From Gemmatimonadota bacterium (GTDB lineage: Bacteria > Gemmatimonadota > Gemmatimonadetes > Gemmatimonadales > GWC2-71-9), in NCBI GenBank assembly GCA_027294455.1, contig JAPULZ010000068.1, positions 1 to 64,000 on the forward strand: a DNA stretch of 64,000 nucleotides, given 5' to 3'. A program made the translations under genes and the position numbers. This document shows, one piece after another, positions 1 to 8,602 of the stretch; the stretch's first letter is position 1, and every line of letters starts with the position of its first letter. The notes below the pieces were generated by a model. It was not told the origin of the DNA and searched no databases. It was given only the letters and a program-made list of their open reading frames with translations.

Positions 1-130
1 ACACCCCCCCCCCACCCCCCACAAACCCCAAAACCTCTCCGTCAATCTTCGATTGCTCTCGTGGGCGCCCCCCCGCCCCCCCCGCAGTGCCCGCGGCGCC
101 CCCCCCCCCCCCACGGCGGCTAAGTCCGAT
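1..130. other. Low-complexity C-rich contig edge
   Basis: Long runs of C are broken by a few other bases, most extreme at 1-30 and 68-115. No gene, RNA or repeat can be supported here. The composition is unlike anything else in the window and looks like a contig end or homopolymer artefact. It directly abuts the stop of the first real gene. Confidence 0.6.
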
Positions 131-133
131 CCT

Positions 134-424
134 CTACCTTCGTTCTTCGGGATCGCGGTTGGCGAGCGATTCGTCTCGCCCTTTGGACAACAGTCTCTCG
201 GTGAAGTCGAGACGCTCCTGCAGCTCGGTCAGTTGATGATCGTGGTCCGCGCGCAGGTCATCGATCTCGAGCCGGAGGCTGTCGACCACCGCGTCGATTT
301 GCGGGTTGGAAGACCGATCCGGATCTTTCCTGCCGATCAAAGTCTTCAACCTGATGATGAGCAAGCCCGCCCCGCTCGCGGCGCCGACCGCCAAGGCCCA
401 TGCGATTACCCAGTCGGGACTCAT
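134..424 (-). CDS. Small membrane-anchored coiled-coil protein
   Basis: A 96-aa protein. Residues ~5-25 form one hydrophobic helix (WVIAWALAVGAASGAGLLII). A short basic stretch and a charged heptad-like region rich in E, L and R (~45-90) follow, the pattern of a single-pass protein with a cytoplasmic coiled coil. The C-terminal segment (ERLDFTERLL) recalls the tail of PspB-like proteins, but I cannot assign a family. The ATG at 424 is preferred to a longer reading because GGAGGAG lies a few bases upstream, and a TATAGT -10-like box sits at 461-466. It stands alone, separated from the tRNA genes by ~200 bases. Function unknown. Confidence 0.6.
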   Translation of the reverse strand: MSPDWVIAWALAVGAASGAGLLIIRLKTLIGRKDPDRSSNPQIDAVVDSLRLEIDDLRADHDHQLTELQERLDFTERLLSKGRDESLANRDPEERR

Positions 425-621
425 GTTGCGCGCTCCTCCGCTGGTTAGTGATGCTGTGCCACTATATACGTATTGTGCCGCGAGTAGAGCATCTCTAAGA
501 TGCAACCTGCGGGCTCACGAAGCCAGCGTGTTGAACAAGGCGCGGAGTGGTGAATGGAGCCGAAGTTCCAAATCCACCAGACTGAAATGTCCGGTCACCA
601 AACACCGGGAGTAGCCCTCTG

Positions 622-660
622 AAAAGCATAAGAGAGCCAAGCTAACTGCTTGACTCTCTT
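622..660 (-). terminator. Intrinsic terminator after tRNA-Gln
   Basis: On the minus strand a 12-bp stem (one G-T pair; arms at 649-660 and 632-643, 5-base loop) is followed by TATGCTTTTC. It begins just beyond the 3' end of the tRNA-Gln gene and would end the tRNA transcript. Confidence 0.8.
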
Positions 661-664
661 ATAG

Positions 665-737
665 TTGCCCCGCCTGGGCTCGAACCAGGACTCTTCTGAT
701 CCAGAGTCAGACGTGTTGCCAGTTACACCACGGGGCA
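665..737 (-). tRNA. tRNA-Gln (anticodon CTG)
   Basis: A complete cloverleaf of 73 nt. The acceptor stem is TGCCCCG/CGGGGCA with discriminator A. The anticodon stem TCTGA/TCAGA carries loop CTCTGGA, so the anticodon is CTG and reads CAG. The T arm has GGTTCGAGC. The 3' CCA is not encoded and must be added by the CCA enzyme. It lies one base after tRNA-Ala and is followed by a strong intrinsic terminator, so both are probably cut from one transcript. Confidence 0.95.
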
Positions 738-738
738 G

Positions 739-811
<73 letters not shown>

Positions 812-844
812 AAAAACTACTTCCCACCTCACCGAGGGAAGAAA

Positions 845-873
845 AACGTAGAAACCACCCCATACCGAGTCAA
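845..873 (-). promoter_or_regulatory. Promoter for the tRNA-Ala/tRNA-Gln transcript
   Basis: On the minus strand TTGACT (868-873) and TACGTT (845-850) are separated by 17 bases, a good sigma-70-type arrangement. The -35 box overlaps the last codons of rnz. Transcription would start near 838. The leader contains a small inverted repeat (821-840), probably a processing feature. Confidence 0.6.
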
Positions 874-1799
874 CCCTCGGACCCGGCGTCGGCAAACGGC
901 ACATCGATGGTCATGCCGTCCTTGGCCACCACCACCTCGGGAAACACCGCCCGGGCCTCCTCTAGAACCGGCCCGAAATCTCGGGAATACCTGGCCGAAA
1001 GATGGCACAGGGCGAGCTTCCGCACCCGGGCGGCCAGGGCCACTTGGGCCGCTTCCCGGGCGGTGGAGTGGCCGGTTTCCCTGGCACGATCCTCCTCCTC
1101 CTGCGCGAACGTCGCTTCGTGCACCAGCAAATCGGCTCCTTCGGCCGCGGCCGCCACCGATTCGCACGGCCTGGTGTCGCCGGTGAGGACCACCTTCCGC
1201 CCCGACCGGGCAGGGCCCACCAGCTCCTCGGGGCCGATCGTCCGCCCGTCCTCCAGCGTCACCGACTTGCCGGCGTGGATCATGCCCCACATGGGACCCT
1301 CCGGGATGCCCAGCGCGCGGGCCTTCTCCGGATCGAACCGGCCCAGGCGCTGGTGCTCGACGATCGCGTACCCCACCGAGTGGCGCGTGTGCTCGGTGGA
1401 GAACACTTCGATGTCGTAATCACCCCGGTCGAGACGCTCCCCGGCTCTGATCTCCTTCACCTCGATCTCGAACGGCACGCGCTCGATACCCAGCGTCAGC
1501 GCCTGGCCCAATACGTCCTTGGCACCGGGCGGGCCGTGAAGACACATGGGGTCCGTCCGGCCTTGCAAGCCCAGCGTACGAACCAATCCCGTCACCCCCA
1601 GAATGTGGTCCGCATGAAAATGGGTGAAGAAGATGTCACGCAGCGTGAAGGACACGCCGTAACGCATCATCTGGCGCTGCGTGCCTTCGCCGCAGTCGAA
1701 CATGAGCGTCTCGCCCTCTCGCGCAACGGTGATCGATGAGACGTTGCGTTCGACGGTGGGGCGCGCCGCGGATGTGCCGAGGAAGGTGACGGCGAGCAC
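870..1799 (-). CDS. rnz: Ribonuclease Z (tRNA 3'-endonuclease)
   Basis: A 309-aa metallo-beta-lactamase-fold nuclease that cuts the 3' trailer from tRNA precursors. This fits the two neighbouring tRNA genes, neither of which encodes CCA. The zinc motif HxHxDH is at residues 60-65 (HFHADH). The N-terminal FLGTSAARPT and the FDCGEGTQ motif are typical of the short RNase Z family, and downstream zinc ligands fall in GDTRPC and in the C-terminal CHLSARY segment. It starts with GTG six bases after the stop of mlaD (AGGG upstream), so it is probably the last gene of the mla operon. Confidence 0.95.
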   Translation of the reverse strand: MLAVTFLGTSAARPTVERNVSSITVAREGETLMFDCGEGTQRQMMRYGVSFTLRDIFFTHFHADHILGVTGLVRTLGLQGRTDPMCLHGPPGAKDVLGQALTLGIERVPFEIEVKEIRAGERLDRGDYDIEVFSTEHTRHSVGYAIVEHQRLGRFDPEKARALGIPEGPMWGMIHAGKSVTLEDGRTIGPEELVGPARSGRKVVLTGDTRPCESVAAAAEGADLLVHEATFAQEEEDRARETGHSTAREAAQVALAARVRKLALCHLSARYSRDFGPVLEEARAVFPEVVVAKDGMTIDVPFADAGSEG

Positions 1800-1805
1800 C
1801 GAGCC

Positions 1806-2699
1806 CTAGAACACCTTCAGATGGAAATACCGACCGGGGCGTTCGCGCAGATCGTCGAGCAACATTCTGAGCGAGACGAGTACGTCGTTGAGATTGTTGT
1901 ACATCGACGAGTCGCGAAGCGCCATCGCCACCGATCCGTCGCCGTTCTGCACTTCGTCGAGGATGCCGTTCAGCGATGTGGTGGCACGAGTCAGGCCCTC
2001 GGTCATCTCCTGCATGCCCGCGGTCATCTCGTCCAGCCGGCCCACCGATTGCTCGATCGCCGGATTGGCGAGCAGCGAATCGATGCGCACCATGACACTC
2101 GCGGCCGACTGCATCACGCTGGTGGCCTCGGACCGAAGCGGGCCCTCGGCAATTTCGGTGATCACGGTGAGCGCGCCGCGGGCGGCCTGGAGCGTCTCCA
2201 TCAGCTCGGTGAGCACCTCGGGGGCCACGAACGTCTGCACACCTTCGAGCACCCCCGCCGCCTGATCGACCAAGTCGCCCGCCCCTTCCAGCGGATCGGA
2301 CGACCGCCGCCCTCGAATGACCTGTTCTTCCGTGAGGAACTGCTGGGCCCGACCGGGGAAATAGTTGATGAACTTGGAGCCCAAGAAGTCGAACGACTCC
2401 ACGGACGCCTCGGCGTCGATGCGCGGCTTCCAGGTATCCGTGTCCAGACGAAGCTCGACGCGCACTTCCCCCACCCCCTCCAACTCCACGGCGGAAACAC
2501 GACCCACCTGCATTCCCGACACCAACACGGCATCGCCCGGGCTCAAGCCCCGCACGTCTGCGAACTGCACCGCGACGGTCACTTGGCGATTCCCCACAAG
2601 CGGAATACCCGCAAGCCACATCGCACCACCGATGAATATCACGGCGGCGGCCATCACGAGAAGTCCAACGGTGATTTCCTGCTTGTAATGAAGGTCCAT
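1806..2699 (-). CDS. mlaD: MlaD-family MCE substrate-binding protein
   Basis: A 297-aa inner-membrane-anchored MCE protein. One N-terminal transmembrane helix (residues ~9-30) is followed by an MCE domain (~37-115, with VRGLSPGDAV and VGRV motifs) and a long helical tail that would sit in the periplasm. MlaD proteins form a hexameric lipid-binding ring on the MlaFE transporter and move phospholipids between the membranes. It is third in mlaE-mlaF-mlaD. Its 297 residues exceed the E. coli protein because of the helical C-terminus, which may help form a tube. No mlaB, mlaC or mlaA lies nearby. Confidence 0.9.
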   Translation of the reverse strand: MDLHYKQEITVGLLVMAAAVIFIGGAMWLAGIPLVGNRQVTVAVQFADVRGLSPGDAVLVSGMQVGRVSAVELEGVGEVRVELRLDTDTWKPRIDAEASVESFDFLGSKFINYFPGRAQQFLTEEQVIRGRRSSDPLEGAGDLVDQAAGVLEGVQTFVAPEVLTELMETLQAARGALTVITEIAEGPLRSEATSVMQSAASVMVRIDSLLANPAIEQSVGRLDEMTAGMQEMTEGLTRATTSLNGILDEVQNGDGSVAMALRDSSMYNNLNDVLVSLRMLLDDLRERPGRYFHLKVF

Positions 2700-2712
2700 G
2701 ATTACCAGACAG

Positions 2713-3462
2713 CTAGGATTTGATTACGTCCTTGCGATCGCGCTCCAAGAACTCCCGCACGGCCTCGTCATCGCTCGCGGCCAGCTCCTCCGCCGTTCCC
2801 ATCGCCCTGATCTTGCCGTCCTTCAAGAGCGCGATCCGATCGGCCACCCGAAACGCCCCGCGCACGTCGTGCGTCACCATCACGCTCGTCATGCCCAACT
2901 CGCTCTGCAGCTTCTCCACCAGCGAGTCGATGATATCGGCGTTGACGGGATCCAGCCCGGATGTCGGCTCGTCGTACAACAGATACGTCGGCGACCCGGC
3001 GATGGCCCGGGCAATGCCCACGCGTTTCTTCATTCCGCCCGATATCTCCGCCGGGTACTTCCTCGCCACCGACGCTTCCAGATTCACCAGCTCCAGACAC
3101 TCGATGACGCGGATTCCGGAGTACCCGACGTCTTTGACTTGATCCTCATCGGTGATGCCGAGCATCACGTTGTCGAACACGGTTTCCGAATCGAACAGGG
3201 CCCCGTACTGAAACACATATCCGATCCTCCGCCGCAGCCGCGCCAGGTCCTCTCCCCGCAAATCGGTAACGCATTCGCCGTCCACCATCACTTCGCCGCT
3301 GTCCGGCTGGATGAGACCGTTCATGTGCTTGAGCAACACGCTCTTGCCGACCCCCGAGGCCCCCAGTAAGGCAACGGTCTCCCCCTCCTTCACCTCGAAG
3401 TCCACGCCGTCCAGCACGACATGCGTGTCGAACGCCTTGTACACGTTGCGCAGAGAAATCAC
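2713..3462 (-). CDS. mlaF: MlaF-type ABC transporter ATP-binding protein
   Basis: A 249-aa cytoplasmic ATPase. It has Walker A GASGVGKS, ABC signature ISGGMKKR, Walker B YLLYDEPTSGLDP and a switch His in MVTHD. ISGGMKKR is characteristic of the MlaF/Ttg2A lipid-transport subgroup. It energises lipid movement through MlaE. Translation starts at a GTG with a GGAGAG-like site upstream. A 163-base gap separates it from mlaE, which is long for this otherwise tight operon, and I see no gene in that gap. Confidence 0.92.
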   Translation of the reverse strand: MISLRNVYKAFDTHVVLDGVDFEVKEGETVALLGASGVGKSVLLKHMNGLIQPDSGEVMVDGECVTDLRGEDLARLRRRIGYVFQYGALFDSETVFDNVMLGITDEDQVKDVGYSGIRVIECLELVNLEASVARKYPAEISGGMKKRVGIARAIAGSPTYLLYDEPTSGLDPVNADIIDSLVEKLQSELGMTSVMVTHDVRGAFRVADRIALLKDGKIRAMGTAEELAASDDEAVREFLERDRKDVIKS

Positions 3463-3625
3463 GGGGCGCCGCTCTCCGCTCGCTGGTGTCGGAGTTCATG
3501 CGGCAGCGGACGCAGGTATCCCGGGTGCAGCAATATCACCGGGCATTCGTGACGCGCTACCCCTCGGTGAGCGCCCTCACCGGAGACCCTTCGCCGCCCT
3601 GATCGATGGGAAGAATGCTTGACGC

Positions 3626-4417
3626 TCATTGGGGGAGCAGCAGCTTCGCCAGCAACGCGTTCAAGAACAGGATCAACACCGAGCTAGTCACCACCGCCGC
3701 CGTCGTCGAACGCCCCACGCCTTCCGCGCCGTGACTCGTGGTGAACCCCACATAGCAGGGCACGATGGCGATGGCGAGTCCGAAGAAGAACGACTTGATG
3801 AGCGAGTACCACACGTAGAACGGCTTGAAGAAGTACCGGGCGCCATAGACGAAGTCGGCGTTGGTCATGTCCATGGGCCCCCGCGCCGCCAACCACCCTG
3901 CCAGGACCGCGATGAAGTCGGCGATGATACAGAGGACGGGCACCATCAACGTGGCGGCCAGGACCCGTGGCAGCAGCACGTGGGTGACGCTGGAGCGGCC
4001 GAGACTCTCCAACGCGTCGATCTGCTCGGTCACGCGCATGGTGCCGAGCTCCGCTGCGTAGCGGGCGCCCACGCGACCGGCCAGGATGAGGGCTGTGAGC
4101 ACGGGCCCGAGCTCCAGAATGATCGTCGAGACCACGACGCCGGCGGCGAAATACACCGGGATCCCCGCCGTGAGCTGATATCCCGCCTGCAACGCCGTCA
4201 CCGCACCGGCGAACGACGCGGTGATCAACACGATGAAGAGGGAGCCGTAGCCGATGTCCTGCGCCTGCCGCATGGCGGGGTGGAGCCACTGCTTCCACTC
4301 CTTGAGGCCACGCAGCAACTCGAAACTGAAAAGGGCCACGCGGCCGACCTGGGTTGCCCACCTGAGCACCAGGCGACCAACGACACGGCGGGGATCCATC
4401 GTCACCGCGTTCGCCAT
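3626..4417 (-). CDS. mlaE: MlaE-type lipid transport permease
   Basis: A 263-aa polytopic inner-membrane protein of the MlaE/Ttg2B permease family. It has about five or six hydrophobic segments and the family motif region LELGPVLTALILAGRVGARYAAELGTM, which contains the conserved coupling region; IDALESLG follows. It pairs with MlaF and MlaD for phospholipid trafficking at the inner membrane. The ATG has GGAGGAG five bases upstream. It follows the CopD-like gene by 28 bases in the same operon. Confidence 0.92.
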   Translation of the reverse strand: MANAVTMDPRRVVGRLVLRWATQVGRVALFSFELLRGLKEWKQWLHPAMRQAQDIGYGSLFIVLITASFAGAVTALQAGYQLTAGIPVYFAAGVVVSTIILELGPVLTALILAGRVGARYAAELGTMRVTEQIDALESLGRSSVTHVLLPRVLAATLMVPVLCIIADFIAVLAGWLAARGPMDMTNADFVYGARYFFKPFYVWYSLIKSFFFGLAIAIVPCYVGFTTSHGAEGVGRSTTAAVVTSSVLILFLNALLAKLLLPQ

Positions 4418-4445
4418 CAGGACTCCTCCACCCTGCCCGCGATGC

Positions 4446-4910
4446 TCATCGCACCGCCGTCGCGAAATAAATGGCCACTACGAACAGCACCGCTACGAGC
4501 TGCGTCACCACCGACAAACGGCGTTGTAGCCGGTCGAAGGCCGGCGAGGTTCCCCCCTCGTTCAGCGAGCCCGCCAGACGGGCCAGGCCCGTGGCCGAGG
4601 GGAGCTCGACGAACATGGCGAGCAACGCGGCCACCAAACCGGCCACCTGCATGACCCACACCCGGGGCTGCCCCATGGCGGCGCTTCCCACCCGCTGCGC
4701 CAGGGACATCGTGAGTGCGAGACCGGTCACCGCGGTGATCAACACGGCAGGCCCAATAACAATGGAATACACTTTTCCCAGCAACCCGTAGGAAGACCGC
4801 CGCTCCAGCCCCGTCTGCGCGCGGCCCTGGGTCGCGATCACCATGCCTGCGAACAACCCGCCGATCCAGACCGACATCGCCAGCACGTGGGCGAACCGCA
4901 TCAGCAACAT
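4446..4910 (-). CDS. Four-helix membrane protein, CopD/DUF4149-like
   Basis: A 154-aa integral membrane protein with four hydrophobic segments. It begins RFAHVLAMSVWIGGLFAG, a heme- or copper-binding-like His in helix 1 that is common to the CopD/YebZ and DUF2269/DUF4149 superfamily. The substrate cannot be inferred. It sits between the DUF2203 gene (4-base gap) and mlaE in a likely operon. A GGAG lies 11 bases before the ATG. Confidence 0.65.
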   Translation of the reverse strand: MLLMRFAHVLAMSVWIGGLFAGMVIATQGRAQTGLERRSSYGLLGKVYSIVIGPAVLITAVTGLALTMSLAQRVGSAAMGQPRVWVMQVAGLVAALLAMFVELPSATGLARLAGSLNEGGTSPAFDRLQRRLSVVTQLVAVLFVVAIYFATAVR

Positions 4911-4913
4911 GGG

Positions 4914-5330
4914 TCAGGCGTCTCCCGCAACTGGCGCCTCCACCGGCTGCCGCCCGGTGAATCCCCCTTCCAGCTCGTGCCAATGCTCCACGGCCGACTC
5001 ACCGTACTTCCAGCATAGAAACACGTCTCGGTCGTCGCGTTTGCTGTAGAAATCGACGAGTCCCTCATCGAAGCCCTTGAACAGACACCCGATCTGGGCC
5101 AGCTCGTCCATGTATCCGTTGATGCGATGTGCCACCTCGTCCACCTGCTCCCGCAACGCCACCTGGTCAGGCGACTCGCCGGACTCGGCCGTGGCCTGGC
5201 TCGACAACAGCTCGTACCGGCGTATGCGATCCCGCCAGATCTCGAAATCGTGAAGAATATCGGCCACGATGCGATTCACCAGCGGGAGCGCCTTGTTGGC
5301 TCCATCGAGCGTGAAATACTTTATCGCCAT
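4914..5330 (-). CDS. DUF2203 family protein
   Basis: A 138-aa soluble protein. It begins KYFTLDGANKALPLVNRIV, the hallmark N-terminus of DUF2203 (a helical region followed by a small domain). The conserved C-terminal part has CLFKGFDEGLVDF and FLCWKYGE, which often carry the family signature. Biochemical role unknown. I chose ATG 5330 because GAGG lies 8 bases upstream; a GTG at 5339 in the same frame is possible. It is first in the operon leading to mlaEFD and rnz, with a promoter ~30 bases upstream. Confidence 0.8.
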   Translation of the reverse strand: MAIKYFTLDGANKALPLVNRIVADILHDFEIWRDRIRRYELLSSQATAESGESPDQVALREQVDEVAHRINGYMDELAQIGCLFKGFDEGLVDFYSKRDDRDVFLCWKYGESAVEHWHELEGGFTGRQPVEAPVAGDA

Positions 5331-5357
5331 CCCCTCCACCTCGAGAGATCCTGCCGC

Positions 5358-5385
5358 CCTGTAAGGTAAAACACCTTCGGGTCAA
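5358..5385 (-). promoter_or_regulatory. Promoter of the DUF2203-mlaEFD-rnz operon
   Basis: On the minus strand TTGACC (5380-5385) and TACAGG (5358-5363) are separated by 16 bases, in the gap between the patatin gene and the DUF2203 gene. It is the only promoter-like sequence seen upstream of this run of six genes. Confidence 0.45.
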
Positions 5386-5408
5386 CCCCCACCGCCTTTG
5401 GGGCCCGA

Positions 5409-6236
5409 TCACGGGCGTTCCCAGTCCGCCAAGGCGCGGTGGGCGGCCCGGTACCCCCGCTCCACGTACCCAACAATGCGATCGACGGCAAACGTCGTAC
5501 GACCTTTGATCCGGGGCTGGACCAACACGAGCTTCTCAGGCTGCTCCCGCACCCACCGTCCGACGACCTCCTCGGTCTGCGCCGCCATCATGATGCGCAT
5601 CGCGTTGCGGTGTCCGCGAATCAGTCCCGGCGGGGGACGTTCGTTGGTGGGCGCCGCAGCGGCCAGCATCGGCCCGGTGTTGACGGCGAACAGTATGTCG
5701 GGATCGAACTGGCCCGCCACGTCCAGCGGCAGCACCGCGCGCAACCCGCCATCGACGTACTCGCGGTCGCCGATCCTGGCGGGCGGGAAGTACAGCGGCA
5801 AGGCGCACGAGGCGCACAACGCGTCGACCAGCGCAACGTGGGAACGTCCACCCGCCCCGAACAACACCAGATCGCCGCTTGCCGCGTCCACGGCCGTGAC
5901 CGTGAGCGGCGTCTCGAGATCGTCGAAACTGCGCGCGGGCACGAGCGCCTCGATGGTCTCGCGCCATACGCTCGGCTTGAACAGATGGCCCGCGAAGATT
6001 CCCAGGAAGGCCCGGGGCGACAGCGATGCCACGTCGCGCCGCGACAGCGTGGAGACGCGCCGGAGGATCTCGTCGTAACCCAATCCACTGGCGAAACACG
6101 CGGCCATCACCGAGCCGATGGACGTCCCCACGTAGTGCGCCACTTCCAGGTCCCACTCCGTCAGCGCCTTGATCGCCCCGACCTGCGCCGCCCCCTTCGC
6201 CGATCCCCCGCTCAGGGCACAGACGACCCGCTTCAG
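5409..6236 (-). CDS. Patatin-like phospholipase, CTG start
   Basis: A 275-aa serine lipid acyl hydrolase. In order: oxyanion-hole loop SGGSAKGA (residues 9-16, in place of the usual GGGxRG), nucleophile elbow GTSIG, and catalytic Asp in VDGGL, giving a Ser-Asp dyad. A conventional ATG/GTG start would fall at 6143 and delete the oxyanion loop. The frame stays open upstream with no ATG, GTG or TTG until CTG at 6236. GGAGGAG lies five bases before it, and it overlaps the thioesterase stop as CTGA. I infer CTG initiation by translational coupling. Substrate unknown; with the adjacent thioesterase it suggests acyl-lipid turnover. Confidence 0.85.
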   Translation of the reverse strand: MKRVVCALSGGSAKGAAQVGAIKALTEWDLEVAHYVGTSIGSVMAACFASGLGYDEILRRVSTLSRRDVASLSPRAFLGIFAGHLFKPSVWRETIEALVPARSFDDLETPLTVTAVDAASGDLVLFGAGGRSHVALVDALCASCALPLYFPPARIGDREYVDGGLRAVLPLDVAGQFDPDILFAVNTGPMLAAAAPTNERPPPGLIRGHRNAMRIMMAAQTEEVVGRWVREQPEKLVLVQPRIKGRTTFAVDRIVGYVERGYRAAHRALADWERP

Positions 6237-6712
6237 TGTCGCTCCTCCAAGCGCCGGACCCGGCGCGCTTCCGCGCGCTGGTACCTGGTCTTCTCCTCCT
6301 CCGTCTCCGGGAGCACCTTGGGCACCGGCACGGGGCGCCGGCGGGCGTCGATGGCCACGTAAGTCACGTGACAGCTGTTGGTGTGCCGCCGACTGCCGGT
6401 CAAAAGGTTCTCCGCTTCGACCTTGACCCCCACCTCCATGGACGTGCGGCCCACGAAGTTCACACTCGCCTGGGCGATCACGAGCTCACCGAGGTGGATT
6501 GGCTCCAGGAACACCACCCGATCCATGGACACGGTGACGCAGGGCTGGCGTGCGTGGCGGGTCGCCGCCACCGCGCCAACCCGGTCGACGAGAGACAGGA
6601 TCACACCGCCGAACACGTTGCCATGGTTGTTGGCCATGTTCGGCATCATGAGTTCACTCATGACGGACTTCGAATCGCGGACCGGACGCGGACCGGTGTC
6701 TTTGGTCGCCAT
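6233..6712 (-). CDS. Hotdog-fold acyl-CoA thioesterase
   Basis: A 159-aa cytoplasmic thioesterase of the YciA/BFIT-type hotdog family. The motif MMPNMANNHGNVFGGVIL carries the catalytic region (the N-H-G-N-x-F-G-G pattern with the acid replaced further on), followed by the central helix LVDRVGAVAATRHA and a conserved SMDRVVFLEPIHLG strand. It hydrolyses acyl-CoA to free acid and CoA. It overlaps the patatin start by four bases and lies 28 bases after nadE. Confidence 0.88.
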   Translation of the reverse strand: MATKDTGPRPVRDSKSVMSELMMPNMANNHGNVFGGVILSLVDRVGAVAATRHARQPCVTVSMDRVVFLEPIHLGELVIAQASVNFVGRTSMEVGVKVEAENLLTGSRRHTNSCHVTYVAIDARRRPVPVPKVLPETEEEKTRYQRAEARRVRRLEERH

Positions 6713-6740
6713 AACAATCGTTTCGTGGTTCGGCGGCGAG

Positions 6741-8555
6741 CTAGTAATCGACGGGGCGGAGGTAGTACTCGCCGATGGCCGTCTCGCTCACCATGGCCAC
6801 CGTCGGCAGGCGGCGCTTCCAATGTGTGGAACCGAGGCGCTTTTGTACAACATGAATCGCCTCTGGCGCAAACCCACGCGCCTGTAGCTCCGCCACGGTG
6901 TAACCCCGAAGCAGATGAGAAAGGATGAGATCGGCGCGGGGGTACGACACGCCGAGATCCCCCTCGTCGGTTTGCCCGGCGATGAGATCCGCCGTGGCCG
7001 GCTTGGAGACGATCTCCTCCGGAACGCCGACGTGGCGAGCCAGAGCCCACACCTGCGTCTTGAACAAATCGCCGAGGGGGTTGATGGGCGGGGAGTCGTC
7101 GGCGTGCCACGTGAAGTACCCGAGCAAACGCTCGGTCTTGTTGCCCGTCCCCAAGGGAAGTGCACGGTACGCTGCCGCAAGATCGAAGAGGGTGATCATG
7201 CGCATCCGGGCCATTACGTTGCCCAGACGGGTGGGATCCGGTGGTGAGCTGGTCGCGCCGGCGTAGCCGTCCACCGCAGCCGTGATTGCCACCGTCTCCA
7301 GCTTGATGCCGAGCCGGTCGGCCACCATGGCGGCGTGCTCCAGACTCTCGGGGCTCGATGTGGCGTACGGCATGCGCACCCCGATGACGTTTTCGGCGCC
7401 AAGGGCGCGCGCGGCGAGAAACGCGGTGAGCGAAGAATCCACCCCGCCCGACAACCCCACCACACCCTTCTCGAATCCGCGCCGCACCACACACTCCTCC
7501 CGGAGAAATGCAACGAGCCAACGCTCCAGCAACGCCGGATCCACGTCCAGCGGGTCGGGTGAGTCCTCCTCGCCGACGACGGGATACGTGGCAGCTTCGG
7601 TGCTGGCCTCGGTGACGCGGACGGGGCCGTCGTCGTAGTCGATTTCCTCGTCGTCTTCTTCCAGCGGCGACTCTTCCATGAGCGTCGCCCACTCCGCGCG
7701 TAGATCCGAGAGCAACGGTTGCTCGGTGCGCGCGCGGAGCACCTCCCGCTCGTCCACATCCGCTACGAGGAGCGATTCCTCGAACAACGGCCCGCGCGTC
7801 ATCACGTTGCCGTCGGGAGCGACGATCGTCGACGCACCGGGAAATCCCTTGCCGCCCTCGAACCCCACGAGTTGTGTCATGAACACGTACGTCCCGTGCT
7901 CCGCCGCGATGGTGCGGGCCAGCCGCTCCCAGTGCTCGAGGCTCGCGGGAATGGTTTCGTCTTCGCCGCTTTGCTCCACCACTTTGGCGGGAACCACACC
8001 CCGGGCCGGCGACGCGCTGGGAATGAAGATGTATTGCGCCCCGTCGAGCGCGGCGAGCGTCGGCAGAATAGAGTGCCATGCGTCTTCGCAGATCAGCATG
8101 GCCGCGCGGCCCCACTGCGTGTCGAACGCCCGCACGCCATGCGCCGGCTGCACGAACCGGCTTTCGTCGAACACGCCGTACGTGGGAAGAAATACCTTCC
8201 GGTGCACGTGGGTGATGCCCGGGGCGTCGCCGCCGAGTGTGGCATACAGCGCCGAGTTGTGGATCTGGGATCCGTACTTCTCGTAGAAGCCGATCACGAC
8301 GTCGAGGGGCGGCGCGCCGGCCTCGCCGTGCTGCAGCTCCAAATCGCGTTGGAGTGTTCCCGCGGTGACGGCGAGCTCGGCCACGCCGCCTTCGAGGAAG
8401 TAGCCCGACGTGGCGGCCTCGGGAAACACCACGACTTGCGGCGGTTCATCGAGCTTGGCCACCTGGGAGAAGACGGCACCCATGCGACGCAGATTGTCGG
8501 CATAGCGCCCCTTATCCGGCCGAAACTGCACGACGACGACGCGGTGGTGGGCCAT
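6741..8555 (-). CDS. nadE: Glutamine-dependent NAD+ synthetase
   Basis: A 604-aa two-domain enzyme making NAD+ from deamido-NAD+ with ammonia from glutamine, the last step of NAD synthesis. Residues ~1-285 are a nitrilase-type glutaminase: Glu46 in PEAATSGY, Lys in HRKVFLPTYG, and nucleophile Cys in LICEDAWHS. Residues ~345-600 are the NAD synthetase ATP-pyrophosphatase with the P loop GLSGGVDSS. Between them is a very acidic linker (EEDDEEIDYDDG) that I do not recognise from other members. Upstream neighbours are TupA and DUF72; the thioesterase follows. Confidence 0.93.
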   Translation of the reverse strand: MAHHRVVVVQFRPDKGRYADNLRRMGAVFSQVAKLDEPPQVVVFPEAATSGYFLEGGVAELAVTAGTLQRDLELQHGEAGAPPLDVVIGFYEKYGSQIHNSALYATLGGDAPGITHVHRKVFLPTYGVFDESRFVQPAHGVRAFDTQWGRAAMLICEDAWHSILPTLAALDGAQYIFIPSASPARGVVPAKVVEQSGEDETIPASLEHWERLARTIAAEHGTYVFMTQLVGFEGGKGFPGASTIVAPDGNVMTRGPLFEESLLVADVDEREVLRARTEQPLLSDLRAEWATLMEESPLEEDDEEIDYDDGPVRVTEASTEAATYPVVGEEDSPDPLDVDPALLERWLVAFLREECVVRRGFEKGVVGLSGGVDSSLTAFLAARALGAENVIGVRMPYATSSPESLEHAAMVADRLGIKLETVAITAAVDGYAGATSSPPDPTRLGNVMARMRMITLFDLAAAYRALPLGTGNKTERLLGYFTWHADDSPPINPLGDLFKTQVWALARHVGVPEEIVSKPATADLIAGQTDEGDLGVSYPRADLILSHLLRGYTVAELQARGFAPEAIHVVQKRLGSTHWKRRLPTVAMVSETAIGEYYLRPVDY

Positions 8556-8602
8556 GTCAGAAAAGTAGCGTCAGATGGATGCTTGGCGAGGGGGCGTGTT
8601 CA

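Noticed and set aside
1-130. C-rich tract at the window start as a possible G-quadruplex or telomere-like element
   Set aside because: It looks like a contig-edge artefact: the runs are irregular and nothing similar occurs elsewhere.
821-840. Inverted repeat with a T tract downstream of rnz as an rnz terminator
   Set aside because: It lies between the tRNA promoter and the tRNA genes, so a working terminator would shut off the tRNAs. More likely a processing hairpin.
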